Assembly (NCBI RefSeq): GCF_028748065.1
Contig: NZ_CP118166.1
Span: forward strand, 3,115,501 to 3,179,500
Direction: 5' to 3'
Length of the DNA: 64,000 nt
DNA from: Hyphococcus flavus
Lineage (GTDB): Bacteria > Pseudomonadota > Alphaproteobacteria > Caulobacterales > Parvularculaceae
Shown here piece by piece: positions 19,366 to 27,635 of this stretch. The notes beneath the pieces were generated by a model, which did not search any database, was not told where the DNA came from, and saw only the letters and a list, made by a program, of their open reading frames with translations. Every line of letters begins with the position of its first letter. Position 1 is the stretch's first letter. A program made the position numbers and the translations under genes.

Positions 19366-20424
19366 ATGAAAACCTGGGACAGACGATCATTTCTTGTAGG
19401 GAGCGCGGCGGTGAGCGCCGGTGCGGCAATACCGCTTGCGGCGCGTGCTGACGATCCCATGGGCGCCTGGACGCCGCTGGCGAACATGCCTTTTGCGGTT
19501 CAGGAAATTTATCCGGCCCCGTTTCGCAAAACGGCTGACCCCGCGGCAAATCTTAAACCCTCGCCGTTAAACCTGATCGTCAACGCCGGCGGCCTTGTTC
19601 CCGATGGCGCATTCAACGTCACCGATGCAGTCACCTTTTACGATCCTGCCTATGACGCCTGGGGCTACGGCACGCCTCTGCCCGAACCGCGCCATCACGT
19701 AGCGCTCGTCAACAATAATGGCCTTCTTTACGCCGTCGGCGGCTTCGCGCGTGACGCAAGAGGCGGCTGGCAAATGCGCGGGCAGTGCTGGCGCATTCGC
19801 GATCTGAACGGCCGGTGGGAAACCATGGCGCCCCTCCCGCATCCGCAAGCGGAAATGGCGGCGGTTTCACTTGGCGGTTATCTCCATGTTGTCGGCGGGC
19901 GCGCGCCGGCGGGCAGTCTCAACGCCCAATGGGCTGATCATATCGATACGGACGAACACTGGGTATTCGATGCGGCGGCCAATCGCTGGCTCGATGCGGC
20001 GCCTATGCCGACGCCGCGTAATTCCGCCGCCGGCTGCGTCGTCAATGGCGTCCTTTACGTGATTGGCGGGCGAACCGTGAATGACGGAAACCTCAGCACC
20101 GTCGAAGTCTACGACCCCCTCTCCGATCGCTGGGCGCAGGCGAGCCCAATGCCAAAAGCGCAAGGCGGCCTCGCCGCCGCAGTAATGAACGGCAAGATTT
20201 ACGCCTTTGGCGGCGAATATTTCAATCCGGCTCCGGGCGGCGTTTTCGCCGAAGCCTGGGAATATAATCCTGATACAGATAAATGGCGTGCGGTCGCCGC
20301 CATGCCGAGGCGCCGTCATGGCCTCGGCGCAGTCTCTCTCGGCAACGCCATTTATGTGCTCGGCGGCGCCAGCGGCGTCAGCAGCAACGGCACCAGCAAC
20401 GCGCTCGACCGTTTTGAGATTTAG
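19366..20424 (+). CDS. Tat-exported kelch-repeat protein
   Basis: A 352 aa protein with a twin-arginine signal (MKTWDRRSFLVGSAAVSAG...ARA), so it is exported folded to the periplasm. The rest is a kelch beta-propeller: about six blades with GG pairs and spaced Tyr/Trp, e.g. GLLYAVGGFARDARG, YLHVVGGRAPAG, GVLYVIGGRTVND, GKIYAFGGEYFNP and NAIYVLGGASGV. No catalytic residues of galactose oxidase are evident. Start ATG 19366 has GGGGAG upstream; the frame is open further 5' but overlaps sodC. Function unknown; the sodC neighbour hints at oxidative stress. Confidence 0.8.
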   Translation: MKTWDRRSFLVGSAAVSAGAAIPLAARADDPMGAWTPLANMPFAVQEIYPAPFRKTADPAANLKPSPLNLIVNAGGLVPDGAFNVTDAVTFYDPAYDAWGYGTPLPEPRHHVALVNNNGLLYAVGGFARDARGGWQMRGQCWRIRDLNGRWETMAPLPHPQAEMAAVSLGGYLHVVGGRAPAGSLNAQWADHIDTDEHWVFDAAANRWLDAAPMPTPRNSAAGCVVNGVLYVIGGRTVNDGNLSTVEVYDPLSDRWAQASPMPKAQGGLAAAVMNGKIYAFGGEYFNPAPGGVFAEAWEYNPDTDKWRAVAAMPRRRHGLGAVSLGNAIYVLGGASGVSSNGTSNALDRFEI

Positions 20425-20435
20425 CGGGGCCGCCG

Positions 20436-20903
20436 TTACCGGCTAACCCCAATAATTACGCCCATGCCGGTCACGGCGATGAGGATGGCTGCGGGCACAA
20501 GAGTGATTTGCAGCAAGGCTTCGCGGCCGCTGATGACGCCTGTCCAGGTTTCAAACGGCTGCGCCAGAAATTGTGCAAACGGTTTTTTCTGCACCGGATC
20601 GATGCGCCCGCCCACACGGCTCAGCATATATGGCGTGCCTAGATAAACGCCGAGATAGACAGCGCTGATCGCCACCATGAACAGCGCCTCGCGGTCATTG
20701 CGAAACGTCAGCCAGAAAACAGCCAATATCGCAGCATTGATTAAGGCGAACACCCTGAACACGCCGGCATGAAGGCTGGCGTTTGTTTTGGGCTCGACCC
20801 CGGTTTCGACAAGCGTCAGTTCCGGCTTTTTGTCTGCTTTGACCGTGCGCTCGAGCTCAGCCTCGAAAACAGCGGTTTCCATCGGTACGGCAAGCGGCGT
20901 CAT
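20436..20903 (-). CDS. small integral membrane protein, divergent from nsrR
   Basis: A 155 aa protein of no recognised family with a charged N-terminal cytoplasmic stretch (1-42) and three membrane segments at about 47-64, 72-90 and 131-152. It is transcribed away from the nsrR operon and its start codon lies only 13 bases from a perfect palindrome (20917-20937), so it is very likely repressed by the NsrR-type protein. A role in nitric oxide defence or respiration is inferred from that alone. Confidence 0.65.
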   Translation of the reverse strand: MTPLAVPMETAVFEAELERTVKADKKPELTLVETGVEPKTNASLHAGVFRVFALINAAILAVFWLTFRNDREALFMVAISAVYLGVYLGTPYMLSRVGGRIDPVQKKPFAQFLAQPFETWTGVISGREALLQITLVPAAILIAVTGMGVIIGVSR

Positions 20904-20916
20904 GGCGATTCTCCAT

Positions 20917-20937
20917 AGATGTATTTTATATACATCT
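20917..20937. promoter_or_regulatory. palindromic operator, probably NsrR binding site 1
   Basis: AGATGTAT-N5-ATACATCT, a perfect inverted repeat with 8-base arms, between the divergent membrane protein gene and nsrR. It resembles the AAGATGYATTT-type half-sites recognised by NsrR. AT-rich flanks suit a promoter core. Confidence 0.7.
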
Positions 20938-20970
20938 TTTATATTGCCTTAGAGTACATAATGCAATATA

Positions 20971-20984
20971 TAAGATACATCTTA
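20971..20984. promoter_or_regulatory. second palindrome, probably NsrR autoregulatory site
   Basis: TAAGAT-AC-ATCTTA, a perfect inverted repeat 6 bases before the nsrR ribosome site, sharing AAGATACATC with the half-site of the first operator. Its position fits autorepression. Confidence 0.55.
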
Positions 20985-20999
20985 TTATTGGAGACCTTG

Positions 21000-21440
21000 A
21001 TGCGCCTGAACCTTCAGACCGATTATGCGCTGAGAATGTTGATGCACCTCGCCGTCAATACGGACCGTTTGTGCACCATCACCGACATCGCGACGCGCTA
21101 TTCCATCTCAAAGAACCACTTGATGAAAGTGGCCCATTTGCTGGGCAAGGAAGGCGTCATTGAAACCGTTCGCGGACGCAGCGGCGGTCTCGCCCTCGCG
21201 TTGCCGGCGGAGCATGTGAATATCGGCAAAATTGTCCGGATGATGGAAACCGACCTCGCCATCGTCGAGTGTTTTCAGGGCGACGGCGGCGAGTGCGTTA
21301 TTACGCCTGCGTGCCGGTTAAAAAATGTTTTGAATGAGGCGGTAACGGCGTTTCTCGCCGTGCTCGACACTTATTCGCTGGACGATCTGGTACGGCGTAA
21401 CGCGAAGCTGCGCTTGCTGTTAGCGGAGGACGCAGCGTGA
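21000..21440 (+). CDS. nsrR: Rrf2-family nitric-oxide-sensing repressor, NsrR type
   Basis: Transcription factor of 146 aa with a winged helix-turn-helix (about 25-60, ATRYSISKNHLMKVAHLLGK) and three cluster-binding cysteines at 91, 99 and 105 (ECFQGDGGECVITPACRL), the NsrR arrangement for an NO-sensitive Fe-S cluster. The start ATG 21000 follows GGAGACC; the open frame extends upstream through the operators but that part is not coding. It overlaps the truncated hemoglobin gene by 4 bases. Two palindromes in its leader fit the NsrR consensus. Confidence 0.85.
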   Translation: MRLNLQTDYALRMLMHLAVNTDRLCTITDIATRYSISKNHLMKVAHLLGKEGVIETVRGRSGGLALALPAEHVNIGKIVRMMETDLAIVECFQGDGGECVITPACRLKNVLNEAVTAFLAVLDTYSLDDLVRRNAKLRLLLAEDAA

Positions 21441-21904
21441 CCGAGTTCGTTAATCGGACAGCGGAAGAACGCCGTCAGGAAATTCAGGCGAATGCAGCAG
21501 GTCTTGGCATCGACGATGCTTATATTTCGTTGCTCGTTGACACGTTCTATGAACGCGTTCGCGCCCATCCTCTTCTCGGCCCGATTTTCGAAGAAAAGAT
21601 CGGCGGCAATTGGGGCCCTCACCTTGCGCGCATGAAAGATTTCTGGGCGTCGGTAGCGATGAACGCCGGACGATATTCCGGAAAACCCGTGCCGAAACAC
21701 AAGGCGCTGACGCGCGTGCAGCCCTGGCATTTCAATATCTGGCTCGGGCTTTTTCGCGAGACGCTTGAGGAAACGGCGCCGGCGCCCGCCGCCGTCCCCT
21801 ATTTCATGGAACGGGCGGAACGTATCGCAGAAAGCCTGCAACTGGCGATGTTCGGCTTGCCGGGTCTCGACGCGCAAAAAGCGCAAGCCAACAAACACGG
21901 ATGA
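21437..21904 (+). CDS. group III truncated hemoglobin
   Basis: Heme protein of 155 aa of the 2-on-2 globin family, group III. Recognisable segments are VDTFYERVRAHPLLGPIF, WGPHLARMKDFWASV and the proximal-His helix QPWHFNIWLGLF (His98). Such globins are proposed to handle nitric oxide or peroxide. It is coupled to nsrR by an ATG overlap and followed 3 bases later by the DUF1971 gene, so the three form one NO-responsive operon. Confidence 0.9.
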   Translation: MTEFVNRTAEERRQEIQANAAGLGIDDAYISLLVDTFYERVRAHPLLGPIFEEKIGGNWGPHLARMKDFWASVAMNAGRYSGKPVPKHKALTRVQPWHFNIWLGLFRETLEETAPAPAAVPYFMERAERIAESLQLAMFGLPGLDAQKAQANKHG

Positions 21905-21907
21905 CCA

Positions 21908-22195
21908 ATGCAAACGAAACTCCCCGACGGGCTCATTCGATATGGAGGAACAGCGGACTTCACGGAGGAAACGGTTCCCGCCAAGCTGACTTCAGTTCAC
22001 GATACGAAACCCGGCGTGTGGGGCAAGCTAATCGTGAAGGAAGGCGTGCTCGATTACATCATACCTGGACCGCCTGAAGAACAACTAAGGGTGTGCGCAG
22101 GCGGCTTCGCCGTGATTGAACCGCAAGTCAAACACTATGTGAGGCCGGTTGGCGCTGTTAGGTTTCACGTCGATTTCTATCGCCGACAAAAGTAA
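21908..22195 (+). CDS. DUF1971 / TehB-like small protein
   Basis: A 95 aa single-domain protein with a cupin-like beta fold: LPDGLIRYGGTADFTEETVP, VWGKLIVKEGVLDYI and VIEPQVKHYVRPVG. The domain is known from the C-terminus of some TehB-related proteins and often sits next to globins and NsrR-regulated genes. It closes the nsrR-globin operon. Molecular role is not known; a small-ligand or metal-binding role is a guess. Confidence 0.8.
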   Translation: MQTKLPDGLIRYGGTADFTEETVPAKLTSVHDTKPGVWGKLIVKEGVLDYIIPGPPEEQLRVCAGGFAVIEPQVKHYVRPVGAVRFHVDFYRRQK

Positions 22196-22377
22196 TCTTA
22201 AGGCCGCGCTGTCCCCGCCATTGTGCTGACAGCTTTCCCTACACTACCGGAAATATTCGATAACAAGGTGCATCCACGCGACCAATCACCTGCCCGCTAT
22301 GGTTGGCTCATTGCTCTCTTACGTTATAGGATTGCGCCAGTCAGATGCATTCGGCGGGACTGACGAGGGGCGCAATC

Positions 22378-23829
22378 ATGAAACTGTTTTTCAAAATCAT
22401 CGGCGGGCTTTTTCTGCTTTTTCTTGTCGCCAGCGCGGTCATGGCGGCGATGAACTGGCAAATGGTGATGCAGATCGTCCGCTATAACCCGCTTGTCATT
22501 CCGGCCATGTATGGCGAACCGGCGGACCTCCAAGAAGCCAACGAGCAGGATCTGAAATTCGCCAGAAAGCTCCTGAAATACGACCGGAGTTTTTCCGATG
22601 AAGCGGAAACCAAATTTCTGACGCAACTCGATGCGTTAAACGAACAAGCGGCGACGCTTTCAAAAGCAGAACTTTATCTTGGCGTCGCGCGCGCCGTCGC
22701 CCATGCAGACAATGGCCACACCAATCTTTCGACATATCCGCTTTATAGCGAATTTAATCACGCGAACGTAAAATTCTTCTGGTTCGCCGACGGTCTTTAT
22801 ATTGTGCGCGCACACAACATGTACGCCGATCTGGTCGGCGCGCGCGTGACGGGAATAGGAAACAAAACGCCCGAAGAAATCGTCGGTTCACTCAGCCAAT
22901 ATCTTGGCGGCGCGGCGAACTTCCGACGGCTATATGCAACCTTTCATCTGGAATCGCCGCAGATGATGCACGCGGCTGGCCTCGCCGCCTCGCCTGACGC
23001 CCTGCAACTAACGGTTATTGATCGCACTGGCCAGGAAAGAGACGTTGCTCTTGCCGCCGTCAGCCGTGACGCATCGCTTGATGTTCCGGGGCGCAGACCC
23101 TTCGTGACGCTACAGGCTATACCCATGGACGGTGAAGGCGATGACTGGACGCGCACGCTCAACCTCACCGGCAGCGATGCACCGCTTTATCTTCGCAATT
23201 CGGACGAGAATTTTTTCTGGACCAAGCTCGATAATAGCGGCGTCTATATCCGCCCGCAGTTGCTGCTGAACCGCGATGACGCAGTGCTCGTTGAACAGTT
23301 CGAGGAAGTCTTGGGCGCGTTCAGCGACGGTGAACTCGGCTATATGGTGGTGGATTTACGGTGGAGCCCGGGCGGCGATTACACGCAAGTCATCGATTTC
23401 GTGAAATCCGCGCCAGAAAAACTGAGCGCCGACGGACGTCTTTACATCGTCACCGGACCACAGACATTTTCAGCGGCCATCGTCATGACCGCATTTTTGA
23501 AATATTACGGCGGCGAAAAATCAGTGATCATCGGCGAGCAGAATGGCGACCGGGAGCAATTCTGGGCCGAACGCGGTCCATTGCCTTTTGAGCTGCCGAA
23601 CTCAGGCTTCTCCATCAACTACTCAACGGGCTATCACGACTGGGCCAATGGCTGCGCGGACAGGCATGAATACTGCTTCACGCAGAACATTATTCATGAA
23701 GTGCCGGCGGGTTCGCTTGCGCCTGATGTGATGATTGCTCCCACATTTGCCGACTACGCAAGCGGCGGCGATCTCATCATGAATTACATCTTGTCCGCGC
23801 AAGCACCCCCGGACCAGGAAAGCGACTAG
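22378..23829 (+). CDS. membrane-anchored S41-like peptidase
   Basis: A 483 aa protein with one N-terminal membrane anchor (MKLFFKIIGGLFLLFLVASAVMAA split at residues 1-24) and a C-terminal fold like tail-specific peptidases: MVVDLRWSPGGDYTQ and YIVTGPQTFSAAIVMTAFLK, with putative nucleophile Ser365, then SVIIGEQNGD. No obvious PDZ domain is seen, as in the more divergent S41 members. Start ATG 22378 has GAGGGG upstream. It is monocistronic; substrate unknown. Confidence 0.7.
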   Translation: MKLFFKIIGGLFLLFLVASAVMAAMNWQMVMQIVRYNPLVIPAMYGEPADLQEANEQDLKFARKLLKYDRSFSDEAETKFLTQLDALNEQAATLSKAELYLGVARAVAHADNGHTNLSTYPLYSEFNHANVKFFWFADGLYIVRAHNMYADLVGARVTGIGNKTPEEIVGSLSQYLGGAANFRRLYATFHLESPQMMHAAGLAASPDALQLTVIDRTGQERDVALAAVSRDASLDVPGRRPFVTLQAIPMDGEGDDWTRTLNLTGSDAPLYLRNSDENFFWTKLDNSGVYIRPQLLLNRDDAVLVEQFEEVLGAFSDGELGYMVVDLRWSPGGDYTQVIDFVKSAPEKLSADGRLYIVTGPQTFSAAIVMTAFLKYYGGEKSVIIGEQNGDREQFWAERGPLPFELPNSGFSINYSTGYHDWANGCADRHEYCFTQNIIHEVPAGSLAPDVMIAPTFADYASGGDLIMNYILSAQAPPDQESD

Positions 23830-23832
23830 ACT

Positions 23833-24195
23833 TTAAAACGCATCCATCAGCGGCTGGTAAGCCGTGCGCTCGATGCCCACCGGCATGATGATCCGAATAC
23901 GCTCGCTCTCGCCGATGACGCCATATTCCTCAATCGCCACGGCGCCTTCACGGCCTTCCGCAAGCATGCGTTTTTGCAGTTCGGGATAGACTTTCATCGG
24001 CGCCAGAAAGAACGACGCATAGTTCTTGTAGGGAAAGTCCGCGATCAGCGCATCCGAGCCGGGCAACATCACGCCCGGAAAACTCGCACGCCATGTCGCC
24101 TGTTCGCCCTCTGACAGGCCGTCGATCCGGCAGGCGAGAATGGACCGAAGGCTTTCTTTCGGCGCATCGGGCGGATCGAGATAAACGGCGAGGCG
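23833..24195 (-). pseudogene. GyrI-like effector-binding domain gene, 5' end lost
   Basis: About 120 codons of a GyrI-like/SOUL-type small-molecule-binding domain (SILACRIDGLSEGEQ, YPELQKRMLAEGREG, RIRIIMPVGIE) ending at 23833. Its N-terminal half is absent: upstream the sequence changes at about 24190-24196 into an IS3-family fragment in another frame. The apparent ATG at 24222 lies inside the insertion sequence. No ribosome site precedes it, so this is best seen as a gene truncated by the element. A second, intact GyrI-like gene lies at 34204. Confidence 0.65.
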
Positions 24196-24415
24196 TCCAT
24201 GCCGCCATATTTGGAGCGCCAATTGTAGTAAGTCGCGTTACTGATCCCGTGTTCGCGGCACAGATCGGCAACCGACACACCGCTCTCACCTTGCTTCAGA
24301 ATCGCCAATATCTGCGCGTCCGTAAATCTCGATTTCTTCATCGTCTTCTCCTTCGCTATCAAAAGCCGGAGAAGTCTATTTTTCAACCCAACTATTTTCA
24401 GGGGGGATTACCGCA
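24190..24415 (-). mobile_element. IS3-family element remnant (left end and start of orfA)
   Basis: On the minus strand an IS-end-like sequence TGCGGTAATCCCCCCTG starts at about 24415, followed by the leader typical of IS3 elements, a ribosome site and ATG 24341 of orfA. The orfA start encodes a helix-turn-helix (MKKSRFTDAQILAILKQGE then CREHGISNATYYNW) and breaks off after SKYGGMDAS, about 50 residues, where the rest of orfA, orfB with its DDE motif and the right end are all missing. So this is a deletion remnant fused to the GyrI-like pseudogene. Confidence 0.75.
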
Positions 24416-24535
24416 GCATCTCGCCAGAACTGGACATAAGACTGTCTAGATTTATTAAATCCACATCACATCTCGCGGGTAGCATCGTGAATACGCTAGA
24501 ATCTAATTTTTAGTAGGGACAAACCTGTTAATAAC

Positions 24536-25069
24536 TTATTTTCTTGCGCCAAAACCCTTTTGTCCTTCAAGCAATCTTTCGCCCGAAAGCATAACATACG
24601 TAATTTTGCGACCCTGCCCGCTTGTTGCTTCGAACTCTATAGATGCAAATGCAAGCAATCCCATTTGCTCCGAATAGATAAACCGAACTGATGGCTGATC
24701 TGAATTATCTTTTAATCGATCAATTACTATTCCTTCCACTTTAGTACCAAAAAATGGTTTCTCTACAGTTCCAATTGCTTGAAATGTCGCGCCATTAAGC
24801 TCCCATGATAAGCCCGTTTCCAATATTCCGTCACGAGGGACAGCGAAATATGGATAGCCATCAGAAAATAATAGACAAATAAATTGTGAGTCACTTTTAC
24901 AAGCCAATACAGAAAAAACTCTGTGATCAGTAAACATTTTTTCTTCTTCTATGTCGATTACGGTGGATTTGGGTGGATCAAAGAGAGAAGTATATACGTA
25001 AGGCTGAGCCGTACACGACGACATCCAAACTGATATGATCGCAGCAATAACAACTGAAGTTAACTTCAC
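24536..25069 (-). CDS. hypothetical lipoprotein, AT-rich
   Basis: A 177 aa protein of no recognised family. Starting at GTG 25069 it opens with a classical lipoprotein signal (MKLTSVVIAAIISVWMSSC); an ATG at 25087 would add six residues. The rest is predicted mostly beta. Codon use is clearly more AT-rich than in the neighbours, and it sits next to the IS3 remnant, so it may have come in by transfer. Confidence 0.6.
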   Translation of the reverse strand: MKLTSVVIAAIISVWMSSCTAQPYVYTSLFDPPKSTVIDIEEEKMFTDHRVFSVLACKSDSQFICLLFSDGYPYFAVPRDGILETGLSWELNGATFQAIGTVEKPFFGTKVEGIVIDRLKDNSDQPSVRFIYSEQMGLLAFASIEFEATSGQGRKITYVMLSGERLLEGQKGFGARK

Positions 25070-25232
25070 GTCCACTGTCCCTATCAAAAAATCGATTCAA
25101 GTTCAGTCTTGCTCAAAATATCAGGAAACGCAAAGCTCATGTCCGCTTTGGGTCAACAGCAGACGATTAACTTTAATCCGATACGCCATCCGCGATTGAC
25201 GGCCGCACTGCCCTGCGCTTCAAACCGGGTCC

Positions 25233-26213
25233 ATGAAAATCCTCGTAACAGGTTCATCCGGTCATCTCGGGGAAGCGCTGATGCGGCTTCTCAGGTCTAC
25301 GGCCCATGATGCAATCGGGCTGGATATCAAACCCGGTCCTTATACGGCGCTGGCCGGGTCGATTACGGACGCTGACTTTGCAAACGCACACGTCCGCGAC
25401 GTTGACGCTGTCATCCACACGGCAACGTTGCACAAACCCCATGTGGCGACCCATTCGCGGCAGGATTTTGTCGACGTGAACATCACCGGCACGCTGAACC
25501 TGCTTGAGGCCGCGCGTGAACATGGAGCTGGCGCATTCATCTTCACCAGCACCACCAGCGCCTTCGGTCATGTGCTGCGCCCCGAAGAAGGTGCGCCAGC
25601 CGCATGGGTGACTGAAGAATTGCGCCCGAAACCGAAAAACATTTACGGTATTACGAAGCTCGCGGCGGAACATTTATGTTCGCTGTTTCATGAAAAATAC
25701 GCGCTCAACACGCTAATCCTTCGCACCTCGAGATTTTTCCCTGAAGAAGACGACAGCCGCGCCATTCGCGACGGTTATGACGACCTCAACGCCAAGGTGA
25801 ACGAGTTGCTCTACCGCCGCGTCGATATTGAGGATGCTGCAAACGCACATTTATGCGCGCTTAAACGCGCGGGCGATATCGGTTTCGGGCGATACATTAT
25901 CAGCGCAACGGCGCCGTTTTCTGAAGACGACGCTGCGCAACTGCGCGCCGACGCGCCGTCGGTTGTTCGCCGCCATGTTGCTTTTGATGAGGAATTCGAA
26001 CGCCGCGGCTGGAAAATGTTCCCGTCCCTCGACCGGGTCTATGTCAACGAGGCGGCGCGCCGGGACCTCGGCTGGTCGCCGAAAGTGGATTTCAAGACGG
26101 CGCTTGCGCGCCTTTCATCGGGCGAAAACCCGTTCAGCGATTTGATGAATGACATCGGCAAAAAGGGCTATCACGATCAAGTCTTCGAAGACGGCCCTTT
26201 TCCGGTGGATTAG
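25233..26213 (+). CDS. NAD-dependent epimerase/dehydratase family protein (extended SDR)
   Basis: A 326 aa Rossmann-fold enzyme with TGSSGHLG (7-14) for NAD(P), Asp31 after beta-2 favouring NAD, and the active-site pair Tyr138/Lys142 (NIYGITK). The TSTTSAFG segment supplies the catalytic Ser/Thr. It resembles UDP-sugar 4-epimerase-like SDRs, but without other sugar genes nearby the substrate cannot be given. Monocistronic. Confidence 0.85.
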   Translation: MKILVTGSSGHLGEALMRLLRSTAHDAIGLDIKPGPYTALAGSITDADFANAHVRDVDAVIHTATLHKPHVATHSRQDFVDVNITGTLNLLEAAREHGAGAFIFTSTTSAFGHVLRPEEGAPAAWVTEELRPKPKNIYGITKLAAEHLCSLFHEKYALNTLILRTSRFFPEEDDSRAIRDGYDDLNAKVNELLYRRVDIEDAANAHLCALKRAGDIGFGRYIISATAPFSEDDAAQLRADAPSVVRRHVAFDEEFERRGWKMFPSLDRVYVNEAARRDLGWSPKVDFKTALARLSSGENPFSDLMNDIGKKGYHDQVFEDGPFPVD

Positions 26214-26362
26214 ACTTCTTTGGATTTTCCCGATCTAACAAGCTCCGCTCACCCCGGCGGCCGCGCGCGAAGGCGCGCTTATTATAGCAAAGTCGCATTC
26301 GCGACCGGGCCGGGGCCCAGTCAAACAAAAATGCCGAGCTTCGCCCGACTTTCTTCTTTTTG

Positions 26363-26388
26363 CTGGATCCCGGTTTTCACCGGGATGA
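26363..26388. repeat. dispersed palindromic element, copy A
   Basis: CTGGATCCCGG-TTTTCA-CCGGGATGA, a short imperfect hairpin in the spacer after the SDR gene. A related copy lies at 32365-32392. Such CTGGxTCCCGG...CCGGGATGA units are common intergenic repeats in bacteria of this group. Confidence 0.5.
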
Positions 26389-26431
26389 GCGGTTTAAACT
26401 ACACAAATAGCAAAGCGACCTAATTTTGTTT

Positions 26432-26710
26432 TCAATTCCGGTCTGTAGGCAGGCACTCGGAAAATACCGGATTGCCGACGACCTGGCGGCTCATCCACGC
26501 TTCGCCGGCGGCAATGCAATCGCTTTGCCGTTCATAAACGCCGATGACTTCGGGTTCACTTGTTGGACCTGGGGTAAGGTACCCAAGCGCCGTCCATTCT
26601 TCATAGGCGCCACCGGTTGTTGTGCATGCTGAAATAAAAACAGTAAGCAAAATTGCTGCAACGCGAAAAACTTTTACTGTCGAAACCGCCTCTTTGTAGT
26701 GTGTGTTCAT
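26432..26710 (-). CDS. small hypothetical lipoprotein
   Basis: A 92 aa protein with signal peptide and lipobox (VFISACTTTGG), then a short domain with two further cysteines (SDCIAAGEAWMS and FSECLP) that may pair. The start ATG 26710 fits the signal peptide; the open frame continues upstream to 26845 but runs through a terminator hairpin, so that part is not coding. No family recognised. Confidence 0.6.
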   Translation of the reverse strand: MNTHYKEAVSTVKVFRVAAILLTVFISACTTTGGAYEEWTALGYLTPGPTSEPEVIGVYERQSDCIAAGEAWMSRQVVGNPVFSECLPTDRN

Positions 26711-27078
26711 CTCAGGCGCCTTTCTCAGTTTCAAATTGGCTCCGGACGCAATGTCAGTACGCCTAAATCGCGGCGAGAAGATGGAATTTAAGCAAAAACA
26801 ATTCGGTTCCAAAATAAAATTGTGGAAAAAGTAAAGCCCCGGCAATGCGCGCCGGGGCTTTGGACGAATTCAAATCGAATTCTTTGTCGTTCGAACGCTT
26901 GTCTGCGTTCGGATATTCTTGCTGCGGAGCGCCCCCGCAAGTCATCGGCCCTTAAAACACCGGCCCGATGAACGTCTCCTCTTTTTTGCTTAAGTGATGC
27001 TTCAAAACATCACTTTTGCGAGGAGAAAACAGTTCAAAACACGAAGTTCAGGCAGCTTTTGCCCGAATCAAACGCCGA
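26711..27078. other. 368-base gap with two hairpins
   Basis: Besides the terminator at 26833-26861 it holds a perfect 8-base-arm hairpin AAGTGATG/CATCACTT at 26992-27015, followed by TTTTG on the plus strand. Both may shape the 3' end of the histone-like mRNA. No gene seen. Confidence 0.5.
26833..26861 (-). terminator. strong GC-rich hairpin terminator
   Basis: Arms AAAGCCCCGGC (26833-26843) and GCCGGGGCTTT (26851-26861) with a short loop; on the minus strand it is followed by TTTACTTTTT. Likely ends transcription from the histone-like gene. Confidence 0.7.
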
Positions 27079-27510
27079 TTAACGACGCTTCGTCTTACGT
27101 TTTGCTGTTTTGCGCTTAGCGGTTTTACGCTTTGCGGTCTTACGCTTGGTCGCTTTTTTAGCGGTCTTGCGCTTGGCCGTTTTACGCTTTGCAGTCTTGC
27201 GTTTTGCGGTCTTCCGCTTGGCGGTTTTACGCTTTGCAGTCTTCCGCTTAGCGGTTTTCCGCTTTGCAGTTTTACGCTTCGCAGTCTTCCGCTTGGTCGT
27301 TTTACGCTTTGTAGTCTTGCGTTTAGCGGCTTTTTTCGCGGTTTTCCGCTTTGCGGTCTTCCGCTTGGCCGTTTTACGCTTTGCGGTTTTGCGCTTTGTT
27401 GTCTTGCGCTTCGCCGTCTTCTTCGCCGTAGTCTTACGCTTGGCTGTTTTACGCTTCGCGGTTTTTCTCTTCACCGCTTTTCTTTTGGTCGTTTTTCTTT
27501 TGACCGCCAT
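27079..27510 (-). CDS. Lys/Arg-rich pentapeptide-repeat histone H1-like protein
   Basis: A 143 aa polycation made almost only of Lys, Arg, Thr and Ala: about 25 tandem TAKRK/TTKRK units with occasional AKKA breaks. It resembles the C-terminal tails of bacterial histone H1-like proteins (Hc1/Hc2, AlgP), so it should bind DNA or RNA and compact the nucleoid, but unlike those it has no folded domain at all. A strong ribosome site (CGGAGGTGAACC then ATG 27510) marks it as truly translated. It is transcribed towards a terminator at 26833. Long open frames on the opposite strand are only reflections of the repeat. Confidence 0.8.
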   Translation of the reverse strand: MAVKRKTTKRKAVKRKTAKRKTAKRKTTAKKTAKRKTTKRKTAKRKTAKRKTAKRKTAKKAAKRKTTKRKTTKRKTAKRKTAKRKTAKRKTAKRKTAKRKTAKRKTAKRKTAKRKTAKKATKRKTAKRKTAKRKTAKRKTKRR

Positions 27511-27635
27511 GGTTCACCTCCGAATCATGATTCGAAAGTTGAACAATAACCGAATTTACTAAAAAAGTATTGTTCATGCGCAACGACATGCACGCGCAAG
27601 TTATTTTTTTCGCGTTTTTTGATTCGTTTCAGCGA

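Noticed and set aside
26763-26945. 60-codon minus-strand frame between the histone-like gene and the small lipoprotein
   Set aside because: It crosses the terminator hairpin at 26833-26861 and has no ribosome site.
27016-27562. Two plus-strand open frames (177 and 150 codons) rich in Leu/Phe/Arg or Gly/Phe/Cys
   Set aside because: They are mirror images of the TAKRK repeat gene, which has the good ribosome site; the repeat itself keeps the opposite frames open.
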